Of a stretch of DNA of 64,000 nucleotides, positions 17,326 through 26,646 are shown piece after piece (position 1 is the stretch's first letter; every line of letters begins with the position of its first letter). The DNA is taken from positions 4,023,001 to 4,087,000 of the forward strand of contig NZ_CP034443.1 in the NCBI RefSeq assembly GCF_003952365.1. Direction: 5' to 3'. The stretch comes from Mesorhizobium sp. M9A.F.Ca.ET.002.03.1.2 (GTDB lineage: Bacteria > Pseudomonadota > Alphaproteobacteria > Rhizobiales > Rhizobiaceae). Under the pieces are notes generated by a model that made no database searches, was not told the origin of the DNA, and was given only the letters and a program-made list of their open reading frames with translations. A program made the position numbers and the translations under genes.

Positions 17326-18045
17326 ATGCTACTCGGCTTCATATTTTCGTTCCTGGCCGGGGTGCTGTCGACGCTGTCGCCATGCGTGCTGCCGCTTATC
17401 CCGGTCGTGCTCGGTGCTGCCGTCAGCCAGCATCGCTATGGCCCCATCGCGCTGGCCGCAGGACTTGCCATATCCTTCACGGCCATAGGGCTTTTCGTCG
17501 CCACGATTGGGTTCTCCATCGGGCTTGACGGCGGTGTCTTTCGCAGCGCCGCCGCAGTTCTGATGCTCGTCCTCGGCACGATATTGATCGTGCCGGCATT
17601 CCAGGCGCATATCGCGCTTGCGGCCGGCCCGGCCGGCAACTGGGTCGAGCAGCGGTTTGGCGGCTTTTCCTCCGTTGGCCTTTGGGGGCAGTTCGGCGTC
17701 GGTCTGCTGCTCGGCGCGGTGTGGAGCCCTTGCGTTGGCCCGACTCTCGGTGCCGCTTCCGTCCTTGCAGCGCAGGGCCAAGACCTTGGCCAGGTTGGGG
17801 TCACCATGGTCCTGTTTGGTCTCGGTGCTGCCGTGCCGTTGCTGATCCTCGGCCTACTGTCCCGCGAGACCTTGCTGAGTTGGCGCAGCCACATCGCCGG
17901 CGCCGGCAGCGGGCTGAAGGTCGCCTTCGGCATCCTGCTGGTGATGACCGCCGCCGCGATTCTGTCTGGGTTCGACAAGGCGTTGGAAACCGCACTCGTC
18001 AACGCTTCGCCCGAGTGGCTGACGGCGTTGACGACGCAGTTCTAA
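17326..18045 (+). CDS. CcdA-type transmembrane thiol electron carrier
   Basis: The 239-residue protein has six hydrophobic helices and the two SPC motifs of the CcdA/DsbD-beta family, STLSPCVLPLIPVV near residue 20 and AVWSPCVGPTLG in the middle. CcdA proteins pass reducing power from cytoplasmic thioredoxin to periplasmic thiol proteins, often for cytochrome c maturation. Here the obvious partner is the thioredoxin just upstream. The ATG at 17326 is chosen; a GTG at 17320 is possible. Confidence 0.9.
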   Translation: MLLGFIFSFLAGVLSTLSPCVLPLIPVVLGAAVSQHRYGPIALAAGLAISFTAIGLFVATIGFSIGLDGGVFRSAAAVLMLVLGTILIVPAFQAHIALAAGPAGNWVEQRFGGFSSVGLWGQFGVGLLLGAVWSPCVGPTLGAASVLAAQGQDLGQVGVTMVLFGLGAAVPLLILGLLSRETLLSWRSHIAGAGSGLKVAFGILLVMTAAAILSGFDKALETALVNASPEWLTALTTQF

Positions 18046-18155
18046 CGGCTCCGCGCTGGTGGTCGCCAGATTTTCAGCTTGCCTCAGCAAGGAGAAGCAA
18101 GTTAGCGCTGCATCTGGCCCTACACGTCGCTTTCGTAACCGACTAGTCTGCTCCC

Positions 18156-20264
18156 ATGAACCAGCACGCCAAGCTCAGGATCGGCCATTCGGCCTGTCCG
18201 CATGATTGCCCCTCAACCTGCGCACTCGAAGTCGAGCTGCTCGATAACAAGCGCATCGGCCGCGTCCATGGCGCCAAGGCCAATAGCTATACATCAGGCG
18301 TCATCTGCGCCAAGGTCGCCCGTTACGCCGACCGCGTCCATCATCCCGACCGCTTGCTGAAGCCACTGATCCGCGCCGGCGCCAAGGGCGAGGGCGCCTG
18401 GAAAGAAGCGAGCTGGGAGGCAGCACTCGACCTCGTCACCGAAAAGTTCATCGCCGCCGAGGCAAAATACGGCTCGGAGACGGTCTGGCCCTATTACTAT
18501 GCCGGCACGATGGGGCTGGTGCAGCGCGACGGCATCGAGCGGCTCAGGCACGCCAAGAAATATTCCGGCTTCTTCAGTTCGATCTGCACCAACCTGGCCT
18601 GGACCGGTTGGATGATGGGTGCCGGCGCGTTGCGCGGTCCCGACCCGCGCGAGATGGCCAAGTCCGACTGCGTGGTAATCTGGGGGACCAATGCCGTGGT
18701 GACCCAGGTCAACGTCATGACCCACGCCATCAAGGCGCGCAAGGAACGCGGCGCCAGTATCGTCGTCATCGACGTCTACGACAACGCGACGATGAAACAG
18801 GCCGACCTTGGCCTGGTGCTGAAGCCCGGCACCGATGGGGCGCTGGCCTGCGCGGTGATGCATGTGCTGTTCCGGGACGACATGGCCGACCGCGCCTATC
18901 TCCAGAAATACACCGACGATCCGCATGGGCTCGAAGTGCATCTGCGGACCCGCACGCCGGAATGGGCAGCCGCGATCACCGGGCTTTCAGTCGCCGAGAT
19001 CGAAGCCTTTGCCCGTCTGGTCGGCACCACGAAGAAAACCTATTTCCGCCTCGGCTACGGCTTCTCGCGCCAGCGCAACGGTTCGGTCAACATGCATGCC
19101 GCCGCCTCGATCGCAGCGGTCACCGGCTGCTGGCAATATGAGGGCGGCGGCGCCTTCCATTCCAATTCGGGCATCTTCAAGCTCAACCAGGAACTGCTGG
19201 AGGGCGCGCGGATGCGTGACCCTGCGATCCGCCATCTCGACCATTCCCGCATCGGCCCGGTGCTGACCGGGGCGGAGGATGCGCTCTATGGCGGCCCGCC
19301 GGTGACGGCGCTCCTGATCCAGAACACCAATCCGGTCAATGTTGCGCCGGAGCAGCGGCTGGTGAAGCAGGGCTTTCTGCGCGACGATCTGTTTTCCTGC
19401 GTGCACGAGCAGTTCATGACCGACACCGCAGAACTCGCCGATGTCGTGTTGCCGGCGACGATGTTTCTGGAGCATGACGACGTCTACAAGGGCGGCGGCA
19501 ACCAGCACATCACGCTCGGCCCGAAGCTGATCGACCCGCCGGAAGGGCCGCGCACCAACCATTTCGTCATCGAGGAACTCGGCAAGCGGCTCGGCGTTGG
19601 CGACAGGCCGGGCTTCGGCCTGACCGAGCAGCAGCATATCGACATCATTTTGGGCAAGCGCGGCCTGGGCAGTTTTTCGAGCCTCAAGCAAGAAAAGTGG
19701 GTCGATTTGCAGCCGGATTTCGAGGCGGCGCATTTCATCAACGGCTTCGGCCACGCGGACGGAAAATTCCGCTTCCGCGCCGACTGGACCGGGCAGGCGG
19801 CGCCCAACCGGCCGCCGAAAAGTATGGGCCTGTTCGGACCGGTGGCAAGCCTGCCGGAATTTCCCGATCACGTCGACCTGATCGAGGTGGCGGATGCGGC
19901 GCATCCGTTCCGGCTGACCACCTCGCCGGCGCGCAATTTCCTCAACTCGACTTTTTCGGAGACGCCGGTGTCGAGGGCTAGGGAAGGCCGGCCGGAACTG
20001 CTTTTGCATCCGGACGACGCCGCAGCTCACGGGCTGGCCAATGGCGACCGCGTCGAGATCGGCAATGCGCGCGGTGAAGTCGTGCTGCACGCAAGACTGT
20101 TCGACGGCATCAAGCGCGGCGTCGTGGTGGCCGAAGGCATCTGGCCGAACAGCGCCCACGAGCGCGGCGAGGGCATCAACGTGCTGACCGGCGCCGACGC
20201 GCCGGCGCCCTATGGCGGTGCTGCGTTCCACGACAACAAGGTCTGGCTGCGCAAGGCGAGGTGA
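18156..20264 (+). CDS. molybdopterin-dependent oxidoreductase with 4Fe-4S site
   Basis: The 702-residue protein belongs to the DMSO-reductase superfamily. The N-terminal cluster ligands are Cys14, 18, 22 (CPHDCPSTC) and Cys51 (GVICAKVARY). Cofactor-binding segments follow (VVIWGTNAVVTQVN, then RQRNGSVNMHAAASIAAVTGCW). The C-terminal domain includes LNSTFSETPVSRAREGRPELLLHPDDAAAHGLANGDRV cut into a beta barrel. No signal peptide is visible, so it is probably cytoplasmic. The substrate is unknown. The moaD-moaE genes in this window serve the cofactor pathway. A decayed copy of its 5' end lies at 16482-16738. Confidence 0.9.
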   Translation: MNQHAKLRIGHSACPHDCPSTCALEVELLDNKRIGRVHGAKANSYTSGVICAKVARYADRVHHPDRLLKPLIRAGAKGEGAWKEASWEAALDLVTEKFIAAEAKYGSETVWPYYYAGTMGLVQRDGIERLRHAKKYSGFFSSICTNLAWTGWMMGAGALRGPDPREMAKSDCVVIWGTNAVVTQVNVMTHAIKARKERGASIVVIDVYDNATMKQADLGLVLKPGTDGALACAVMHVLFRDDMADRAYLQKYTDDPHGLEVHLRTRTPEWAAAITGLSVAEIEAFARLVGTTKKTYFRLGYGFSRQRNGSVNMHAAASIAAVTGCWQYEGGGAFHSNSGIFKLNQELLEGARMRDPAIRHLDHSRIGPVLTGAEDALYGGPPVTALLIQNTNPVNVAPEQRLVKQGFLRDDLFSCVHEQFMTDTAELADVVLPATMFLEHDDVYKGGGNQHITLGPKLIDPPEGPRTNHFVIEELGKRLGVGDRPGFGLTEQQHIDIILGKRGLGSFSSLKQEKWVDLQPDFEAAHFINGFGHADGKFRFRADWTGQAAPNRPPKSMGLFGPVASLPEFPDHVDLIEVADAAHPFRLTTSPARNFLNSTFSETPVSRAREGRPELLLHPDDAAAHGLANGDRVEIGNARGEVVLHARLFDGIKRGVVVAEGIWPNSAHERGEGINVLTGADAPAPYGGAAFHDNKVWLRKAR

Positions 20265-20321
20265 AGCTTCGGAACGATATGTCCGCCCAGCCGTTTTTGC
20301 GTGGCGGGTGGAGGCGCGATA

Positions 20322-21020
20322 ATGGCAGATGTAGCGGCAGCCCCGGAGCCCATTGGAAGAACGCTTTCGTCCGGCGAACTGGTAACCACGATGTCGCACT
20401 TTCATCGCGCCGAGATTCTGCGCATGGCGGGGTGGCGCGACCGCCTGGACCGGACAAGCAATTGGGCGATAACGGTCGTCGCCGCGATGTTATCCGTCTC
20501 GCTTTCGGCGGCCAGCGCGCATCACGGCGTGCTGCTGTTTGCCATGATGCTTGTCCTGTTGCTGCTGTGGATAGAGGCGCGGCGATATCGCTTCTTCGAC
20601 TTTTACAGGGCCCGCGTGCGCCAGTTCGAACGGCACTACTTCGCGCAGATATTCTCTCCGCAGCCGGACTTCGCGTCCGATTGGCTGTTGGTCGTCGGCG
20701 AAGGCCTTCGCGCTCCAAAATTCCTCATTTCGCAACGAGTGGCGTTGGCGCGCCGCCTGCGTCGAAACTACATCCACATGCTGCTGATCCTGCTGCTGGC
20801 CTGGATCCTCAAACTGTCGACTCCCAGTCTTCTAACCGAAGGTGTCCGCATCGGCTTCGTCGGTTCGGTACGCGAGGCCGCCGCCGGCGCTGCCCTGGGA
20901 CCTATTCCCGGCGTGGTCATCATCGTGCTGGTCACCGCCCTCTATGCCGGGCTGCTCGTCACGGCCTTCCTGGCTGCTGGCGACGACGGCGAACTCTCCT
21001 TTGGTGAGGTGCACGTCTAG
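20322..21020 (+). CDS. DUF2270 family membrane protein
   Basis: The 232-residue protein matches DUF2270: a cytosolic start with HFHRAEILRMAGWRDRLDRTSNWAI, two helices near 55-90 (VVAAMLSVSLSAA, LLFAMMLVLLLLWIEARRYRFFDFYRARVR), and two more near the C-terminus. The function is unknown. GGAGG lies 8 nt before the ATG at 20322. It precedes a cation/proton antiporter on the same strand, with a palindromic repeat starting at its stop codon. Members often sit by ion transporters or oxidoreductases, but that is general recollection. Confidence 0.8.
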   Translation: MADVAAAPEPIGRTLSSGELVTTMSHFHRAEILRMAGWRDRLDRTSNWAITVVAAMLSVSLSAASAHHGVLLFAMMLVLLLLWIEARRYRFFDFYRARVRQFERHYFAQIFSPQPDFASDWLLVVGEGLRAPKFLISQRVALARRLRRNYIHMLLILLLAWILKLSTPSLLTEGVRIGFVGSVREAAAGAALGPIPGVVIIVLVTALYAGLLVTAFLAAGDDGELSFGEVHV

Positions 21021-21070
21021 AGCATCGGACCCCAAAAGTGGGTACCGGTTTTGGGAAAATTCGATGCTCA
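21019..21070. repeat. palindromic intergenic repeat (RIME-like), copy 2
   Basis: Outer arms AGAGCATCG and CGATGCTC with inner CCCCAAAA / TTTTGGG. Its first bases include the TAG stop of the DUF2270 gene. Same architecture as the copy at 6580. Confidence 0.78.
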
Positions 21071-21176
21071 AACAAAAAACAGAGTGGTACGATTCGACTG
21101 GAAAGTCCGCCGCTCGAGAGTGGCAACGCAACTTTCCTGTCGCGCGTTGTGGGCAGGCGCATTGGCGAGGAGTCTC

Positions 21177-22916
21177 ATGGCTTGGCAGACGTCGACACGC
21201 TCTATCGTCCTCGCGATACTGTCTTGTGCGCTCGTCCCTGTCGCGGCGAGCTGGGCGGCGGAGACACAGACTGCTGGAACCGTGGCGTCGGGGATGGGCG
21301 GTTCGGCCGAAGGCATCTTCGTCGCTGAAATCGTTCTCCTCCTGCTTGTCGGGCGTGGCATGGGTGAAGTGTTGCAGCGGTATGGCCAGCCGGCAATCAT
21401 GGGCCAGTTGATCGGCGGCATCTTGCTCGGTCCCTCGCTGTTCGGCTGGCTGTGGCCATCGGCGCAGCATCTGATTTTTCCGAGCGATCCTGAGCAGAAG
21501 GGCATGATCGACGCCGTCTCGCAGTTCGGCATCCTGATGCTGCTTTTACTGACCGGCATGGAGATGGATCTGCGGCTGGTGCGCCGGGTTGGCGCGGCCT
21601 GTTTTTCCATTTCGGCCACCGGCATCGTCCTGCCCTTCGTCTGCGGCTTCGCATTGGCGCAGGTGCTGCCCGACGCCTTGCTGCCCGACGCGACGCAACG
21701 CACCGTCGCCGGGCTGTTCCTGGGCACCGCACTGTCGATCTCGTCGGTCAAGATCGTCGCCATGGTGGTGCGCGAGATGAACTTCATGCGCCGCAACCTC
21801 GGCCAGGTGATCATCTCCTCGGCGATCATCGAGGATACGATCGGCTGGCTGATCATCGCCATAACGTTCGGCATCGCCACCAACGGCAGGTTGGAGTTCG
21901 TGCCGCTGATGACCACCGTTGCCGAAGTGGCGCTGTTTATGGTGTTCTCCTTCACCATCGGCCGCCGCCTGGTGTTCGCCTTGATCCGCTGGACCAACGA
22001 TGCCTTCCGCAGCGAGTTTGCGGTGATCACCATGATCCTCATCATCATGGGAGTGATGGCGCTGATCACCAACCTGATTGGCGTCCACACCGTTCTGGGG
22101 GCTTTTGTCGCCGGCATCCTTGTCGGTGAATCACCCATCCTCTCGAGCCACATAGAGGGCCAGCTTCGCGGCGTCATCACCGCGCTGTTCATGCCGATCT
22201 TCTTCGGCATGGCCGGGCTTTCGGCCGACCTTACCGTACTTGCCGACCCGACGCTTGCCATGCTGACGGCGGCTCTCGTCGTCATCGCCAGCGTCGGCAA
22301 GTTTGGCGGCGCGTTCGTGGGCGGCAAGCTTGCCGGCATGTCATTCAAGGAAGCAACTGCCGTCGGCAGCGCGATGAACGCGCGCGGTTCGACCGAGGTG
22401 ATCGTCGCCAGTATCGGCTTGTCGATGAACATCCTATCGCACAATCTCTTCACCATGATCGTCACCATGGCTGTCATCACCACGCTGGCCATGCCGCCAA
22501 TGCTCCGCTGGGCGCTTGGCCGGCTGCCGATCAGCCCCGACGAGCAGCAGCGTGTCGAGCGCGAGGCGCTGGACGAATACGGTTTCGTTTCCAAGCTGGA
22601 GCGCCTGCTGGTGCTGGTCGACGACAGCAGGATCGGCAAGTTCACAGCCTATCTCGCCGGGCTGATCGGCGGGGGCAGCGGCATGCCTACCACCTTGCTT
22701 CACCTGAAAGACGGCCGGATTGACAGGCCGACTGATACCAGGGGACCGGAGCGCACTCTGAAGAAGGGTGCGGAAAGAAGCGCCCGGGTGGTGAAGCGGA
22801 CCGAACACACGCTTGTCGACAAAGTGCATCTCACAGCCCGAACCGAATCGGAAGCCACCGGCGAGACCATCGCCGAAGAGGCGCAAGGGATACGGTATGC
22901 TTTTGGTCGGCCTTGA
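21177..22916 (+). CDS. cation:proton antiporter (CPA2/Kef type), possibly frameshifted before its UspA tail
   Basis: The 579-residue product opens with a signal-like segment (STRSIVLAILSCALVPVAASWA). A 12-helix monovalent cation/proton antiporter core follows, with typical pieces QYGQPAIMGQLIGGILLGPS-like, SISSVKIVAMVVREMNF, IIEDTIGWLIIA and AMNARGSTEVIVASIGL. The last 80 residues begin a UspA-like domain (KLERLLVLVDDSRIGKF) that stops at 22916 after an odd EEAQGIRYAFGRP. Continuing in the next frame gives a full UspA domain, so the gene appears split around 22884. The ATG at 21177 follows AGGAG. Confidence 0.85.
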   Translation: MAWQTSTRSIVLAILSCALVPVAASWAAETQTAGTVASGMGGSAEGIFVAEIVLLLLVGRGMGEVLQRYGQPAIMGQLIGGILLGPSLFGWLWPSAQHLIFPSDPEQKGMIDAVSQFGILMLLLLTGMEMDLRLVRRVGAACFSISATGIVLPFVCGFALAQVLPDALLPDATQRTVAGLFLGTALSISSVKIVAMVVREMNFMRRNLGQVIISSAIIEDTIGWLIIAITFGIATNGRLEFVPLMTTVAEVALFMVFSFTIGRRLVFALIRWTNDAFRSEFAVITMILIIMGVMALITNLIGVHTVLGAFVAGILVGESPILSSHIEGQLRGVITALFMPIFFGMAGLSADLTVLADPTLAMLTAALVVIASVGKFGGAFVGGKLAGMSFKEATAVGSAMNARGSTEVIVASIGLSMNILSHNLFTMIVTMAVITTLAMPPMLRWALGRLPISPDEQQRVEREALDEYGFVSKLERLLVLVDDSRIGKFTAYLAGLIGGGSGMPTTLLHLKDGRIDRPTDTRGPERTLKKGAERSARVVKRTEHTLVDKVHLTARTESEATGETIAEEAQGIRYAFGRP

Positions 22917-23631
22917 CGATGTGCTGACCGCCAAAGGCGCGTTCACGCCGACCCTCAACGACATAGCCGGGGGATTCGAGGGCCCGCTTTGCCTGGTCCT
23001 GAATGGCGGCAACGCAGACGACAGGATGCCGACGCTGAAAGCCGGCGCCAGTATTCTCGTTCCCGTCAACGGCACCGAGGTGGCGCGCCGCGCCGCCGAC
23101 TTTGCGCTCGCGCTGGCCCGCCCAAACCGGGCGCGGGTCAAGGTTCTCTACGTCTCGCAAGGCGCAGCCAGGGGTGACAAGCCGACATCGGTTTCGCATC
23201 GCCGGGAAGAAGCCGTCCTGAAAGATATTGCCGACCTGGCCAGCCGCTACGGCGTGCCTGTTGACACCGCGATCCACACCCACGGCACACCCGACCAGGT
23301 GATCATCAGCGAGGTGACCAAAGGTGCGGCGATCGTCGTGATGGGCGTCACCCGTCGTCCGGGCAAGGACCTGTTCTTCGGCGACACCGCCAGCGCTGTT
23401 CTGGCGACTTGCAATCGCCCGGTCGTGCTTCTGGCCAGCGGCGCATCAAGCGCGGCAACGCCGGCAATGGGCCGGCAGCCGTATGAAATCGAACCGATCG
23501 GTTCGTTTCTGTTGACGCATCGTGCAGGACGGGGTGAACGCCGGCCCGGCCAATGCGCGCGCTCCGCAGCGGCGTATTCGCATAACAATTTGAAAACAAT
23601 GCAAAAAAATAAGGCTAAGGGAGCCTTTTAG
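22897..23631 (+). CDS. UspA-domain protein, probably the C-terminal part of the antiporter gene
   Basis: The frame encodes MLLVGLDDVLTAKGAF and then a universal-stress-protein fold. Its nucleotide-binding segments are ILVPVNGTEVARRAADFALALARP, and GAAIVVMGVTRRPGKDLFFGDTASAVLATCNRPVVLL split over two strands. Removing C22884 joins it in frame with the antiporter as EEA-KGYGMLLVGLDD, giving a protein of about 817 residues. If expressed on its own it would use the ATG at 22897 or the GTG at 22813, neither with a strong ribosome site. The tail after LLASGASSAATP is low-complexity and unlike the family. Confidence 0.7.
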   Translation: MLLVGLDDVLTAKGAFTPTLNDIAGGFEGPLCLVLNGGNADDRMPTLKAGASILVPVNGTEVARRAADFALALARPNRARVKVLYVSQGAARGDKPTSVSHRREEAVLKDIADLASRYGVPVDTAIHTHGTPDQVIISEVTKGAAIVVMGVTRRPGKDLFFGDTASAVLATCNRPVVLLASGASSAATPAMGRQPYEIEPIGSFLLTHRAGRGERRPGQCARSAAAYSHNNLKTMQKNKAKGAF

Positions 23632-23796
23632 CGGATTTCAACCACCCGATTCAGGGTGTGCGCGGAACATCTTCGTGATTGGAAATCGCAGCACCGCCAA
23701 CCCACTTTGAGACGGTCCGAGCGACGCGAAATCCTCCCAAGGCACGCCACTTGACGGACAGAACACTAAAAATATGAAGACACTGGAGTACCTGAA

Positions 23797-24069
23797 ATGA
23801 CCAAGATTGCTCTTACCGTCGCCGCCATCTTCATTGCCACGGGCAGCGCTTTTGCCGGCAGCGACCACTATGGTTCGGACGGCGTCAACCAGCCGGCAGC
23901 GCCTGTTGCCGCTGGCCAAGCCACCAACGTCGACAACACGTTCACGGGTTCGATCCGCAAGCTGCTCCCGACAGAGCACAATGCCGTTAACACCGATGCG
24001 ACGACGACGCAGTCCGGCACGGCTCAGCCCGTCGCGCCGCAATCTGGCCGGGGCAACTGGGGTCGCTAA
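23797..24069 (+). CDS. small secreted protein of unknown function
   Basis: The 90-residue product starts MTKIALTVAAIFIATGSAFA, a clean signal peptide cleaved after AFA. The mature part is Gly/Asn/Thr-rich and lacks cysteine (GSDHYGSDGVNQPAAPVAAG, then NTFTGSIRKLLPTEHNAVNT). No domain is recognised. A strong terminator follows its stop. It is of the same general kind as the protein at 7800, though not clearly homologous. Confidence 0.75.
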   Translation: MTKIALTVAAIFIATGSAFAGSDHYGSDGVNQPAAPVAAGQATNVDNTFTGSIRKLLPTEHNAVNTDATTTQSGTAQPVAPQSGRGNWGR

Positions 24070-24090
24070 GTCCTCAAACTCCGGAAGACA

Positions 24091-24125
24091 AAGAGCGGCG
24101 GGCTTGGCCCGCCGCTCTTGCTTTT
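24091..24125. terminator. bidirectional hairpin between convergent genes
   Basis: A perfect 13-bp stem, AAGAGCGGCGGGC (24091-24103) / GCCCGCCGCTCTT (24107-24119), with a TTG loop, followed by GCTTTT. It lies between the stops of the secreted protein gene and the SixA-like gene and can serve the plus strand best. Confidence 0.88.
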
Positions 24126-24142
24126 GCATTCAAGTCACAACC

Positions 24143-24667
24143 TTAGCGCAGATCCTTCGGCCGAACGCAGTGCGTCAGCCGCGCATCGCCAAGGGCCAGC
24201 CGTGCCCAGCCGCCGTCGAAAACGAAGCGGGCAAGGCCCGCTGTCGGGAATTTTTCTTCAAGCCTTTCGAGTGCCGTGGCATCCGATCCGGCGCCGGCAA
24301 GCCGGCGTGCGAATTCCTCCAGGCCGGGATTATGGCCCAGCACCAAAAGGCTGCCTGTTGCCGCATTTGCCTGCCGCACCTTGGCGAGAATGTCTGCCGC
24401 ACTGGCCTCGTAGAGCGCTTGGACAAATTTGGCCGGCGTTTGCCCCGGCAATTCCGCCGAGACCAGCCGCCATGTGTCGCGGCTGCGCAGCGCCGGCGAC
24501 ACCAGCGCCAGGTCAGGCAGCCAACTTTGCCTGACCAGTTCGCGCCCGACCAGCGGGGCTGTTTTCAGCCCGCGCCCGGAAAGCGGCCGGTCGAAGTCGA
24601 TAAGGTTAGGATCGTCCCAGCTCGACTTGGCATGACGCAGAAGAAGGAGTTGCTTCGTTGTCGCCAT
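24143..24667 (-). CDS. SixA-like histidine phosphatase family protein
   Basis: The 174-residue protein has the phosphoglycerate-mutase-type RHG catalytic start (LLLLRHAKSSWDD), the second histidine in LLVLGHNPGLEEFARRLA, and ALRSRDTWRLV between them. SixA proteins remove phosphate from phosphohistidine proteins. The ATG at 24667 opens MATTKQLLLLRHAK. It follows purN on the same strand after 16 bases, so co-transcription with purM-purN is likely. Confidence 0.88.
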   Translation of the reverse strand: MATTKQLLLLRHAKSSWDDPNLIDFDRPLSGRGLKTAPLVGRELVRQSWLPDLALVSPALRSRDTWRLVSAELPGQTPAKFVQALYEASAADILAKVRQANAATGSLLVLGHNPGLEEFARRLAGAGSDATALERLEEKFPTAGLARFVFDGGWARLALGDARLTHCVRPKDLR

Positions 24668-24683
24668 GCCAGCCTCCTCCTGC

Positions 24684-25394
24684 TCAGGGCGTGATGCGGG
24701 CCAGATGCTCGAGGTCGGTCTCTCCGCGCCGCGGATCGGGCGCCATGACCACGGAGGTGCTGTTGTCGGCGTCGTCGGCGAAGCGGGCAAGCACGGTGCG
24801 GCCGCCTTCCATCCGCGCCTTGCCCTCGGCGACCAGCCCGAGCGCCAGCGGATAGAGCCGGTGCTCGGCCTTCAGCACGCGGGCGGCGAGCGTATCCTCA
24901 TTGTCGCCGACCATCACCGGCACGGCGGCCTGGGCGATGATCGGACCGTCATCCATATCCAGCGTGACGAAATGCACCGTGCAGCCATGGATGCGTGTGC
25001 CGGCGCGCAGCGCGCGGGCATGGGTGTCGAGGCCCTTGAAGGCCGGCAGCAGGGCAGGGTGGATGTTGATCATCCGCCCCAGCCACTTCTCGACGAAACG
25101 CGCGCCGAGGATGCGCATGTAACCGGCCAGCGCCACGATCTCGGCGCCGAACGAGACAAGCGCCGCGTCGATCGCCCCGTCATGCGCTTCCTTGCTGGTG
25201 TAGTCCGACCGCGAAATCACCTTGGTGGCGATGCCGCGCGCCGCGGCGATACCGAGGCCGGCGGCATTGGCCCGGTCGGAAATGACGCCGACGATCTCGG
25301 CTGGATAGTCCGGGTTGCTGGCTGCGGCGATCAGCGCCGTCATGTTGGAGCCGCGTCCCGAGATCAGCACCACGGTGCGTTTGCGTATGCTCAT
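24684..25394 (-). CDS. purN: phosphoribosylglycinamide formyltransferase
   Basis: PurN formylates GAR with 10-formyltetrahydrofolate, the third step of purine synthesis. The 236-residue protein has the start [17 protein letters not shown], the folate/catalytic region [20 protein letters not shown] with [18 protein letters not shown], and [25 protein letters not shown] with the catalytic Asp. The ATG at 25394 overlaps the purM stop as ATGA, so the pair is translationally coupled. It is slightly longer than the usual about 210 residues because of a C-terminal tail. Confidence 0.96.
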   Translation of the reverse strand: MSIRKRTVVLISGRGSNMTALIAAASNPDYPAEIVGVISDRANAAGLGIAAARGIATKVISRSDYTSKEAHDGAIDAALVSFGAEIVALAGYMRILGARFVEKWLGRMINIHPALLPAFKGLDTHARALRAGTRIHGCTVHFVTLDMDDGPIIAQAAVPVMVGDNEDTLAARVLKAEHRLYPLALGLVAEGKARMEGGRTVLARFADDADNSTSVVMAPDPRRGETDLEHLARITP

Positions 25395-26455
25395 AGGTCG
25401 ATCGAGCCTCGATAGATGACACCGGCGTCGCGGCGAGGCACGATGCGGCCGATCGGTGTCACCGTCTCGCCGGCCTCCTGCAGCACGGCGGCGACCTGCG
25501 CGGCCTGGCCGGAGGCGACGGCGAGCATCATGCCGACGCCGCAGTTGAAGGTGCGCATCATCTCTTGCGGCGCCACGCCGCCGGTCTTCGCCAGCCATGA
25601 GAATACGGCCGGCACCTCGATAGCGTCGAGGTCGAGCTCGGCGGAAAAGTCCTTCGGCAGCACGCGCGGAATGTTCTCGGGGAAGCCGCCGCCGGTGATG
25701 TGGGCCAGCGCCTTGATGCCATGCGTGCCGCGGATCGCCTTGAGGATCGACTTGACGTAGATGCGGGTCGGCTCGAGCAGCGCTTCCGCCAATGTAGCCT
25801 CGTCGTTGAAGGGCGCCGGATCGCCCCACGCCAGGCCGCTGGTGGCGACGATGCGGCGGACCAGCGAAAAGCCATTCGAATGCACGCCCGACGAGGCCAG
25901 CCCCAACAGCACGTCGCCCTCGACGATGTCGTCGCTCGGCAGCAACTGGCCGCGTTCGGCCGCGCCCACGGCGAAGCCGGCAAGATCGTAGTCCTTGCCG
26001 TGATACATGCCGGGCATTTCCGCTGTCTCGCCGCCGATCAGCGCGCAGCCGGCCTGCCGGCAGCCCTCGGCGATGCCGCCGACGATCGAAGCGCCCTGGT
26101 CGGGGTCGAGCTTGCCGGTGGCGAAATAGTCGAGGAAGAACAATGGCTCGGCGCCCTGCACGACGATGTCGTTGACGCACATGGCGACGAGATCGATGCC
26201 GATCGTGTCGTGTTTGCCCGCATCGATGGCGATCTTCAGCTTGGTGCCGACGCCGTCATTGGCGGCGACCAGAACCGGGTCGGTGAAGCCGGCGGCCTTG
26301 AGATCGAACAGGCCGCCGAAGCCGCCGATCTCGCCATCGGCGCCCGGCCGGCGCGTCGCGCGCACCAGCGGCTTGATCTTCTCGACCATGAGATTGCCGG
26401 CATCGATGTCGACACCCGCCTCGGCATAGGTGAGCCCGTTCTTGCGCTTGCCCAT
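25391..26455 (-). CDS. purM: phosphoribosylformylglycinamidine cyclo-ligase
   Basis: PurM closes the imidazole ring to make AIR in purine synthesis, using ATP. The 354-residue protein shows the family opening [14 protein letters not shown], then [51 protein letters not shown] and the C-terminal [17 protein letters not shown]. The frame is open further upstream, but the ATG at 26455 matches the family start. It leads the purM-purN-sixA-like operon, divergent from the CDP-alcohol phosphotransferase operon. Confidence 0.97.
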   Translation of the reverse strand: MGKRKNGLTYAEAGVDIDAGNLMVEKIKPLVRATRRPGADGEIGGFGGLFDLKAAGFTDPVLVAANDGVGTKLKIAIDAGKHDTIGIDLVAMCVNDIVVQGAEPLFFLDYFATGKLDPDQGASIVGGIAEGCRQAGCALIGGETAEMPGMYHGKDYDLAGFAVGAAERGQLLPSDDIVEGDVLLGLASSGVHSNGFSLVRRIVATSGLAWGDPAPFNDEATLAEALLEPTRIYVKSILKAIRGTHGIKALAHITGGGFPENIPRVLPKDFSAELDLDAIEVPAVFSWLAKTGGVAPQEMMRTFNCGVGMMLAVASGQAAQVAAVLQEAGETVTPIGRIVPRRDAGVIYRGSIDL

Positions 26456-26646
26456 CACTCGTTCCTGCTTTCCGGGGCTCTTCGCATGAACCGTCGCGCC
26501 CCGCAAGGATAACGGAGCTATGCCGATCTTTTCGACCCGACAAAAGACGACAAAAGCGTGGACAGGCAGCTTCTGCGTCGCTCCCACTTGCCGTCGCTCT
26601 CCATCTCCATCATCTATCAGCAAGACAAAAGCGACGGGACATCGCC

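Noticed and set aside
18987..20405. Long antisense open frame over the molybdopterin oxidoreductase
   Set aside because: It shows no domain features and the sense strand carries clear cofactor and cluster motifs.
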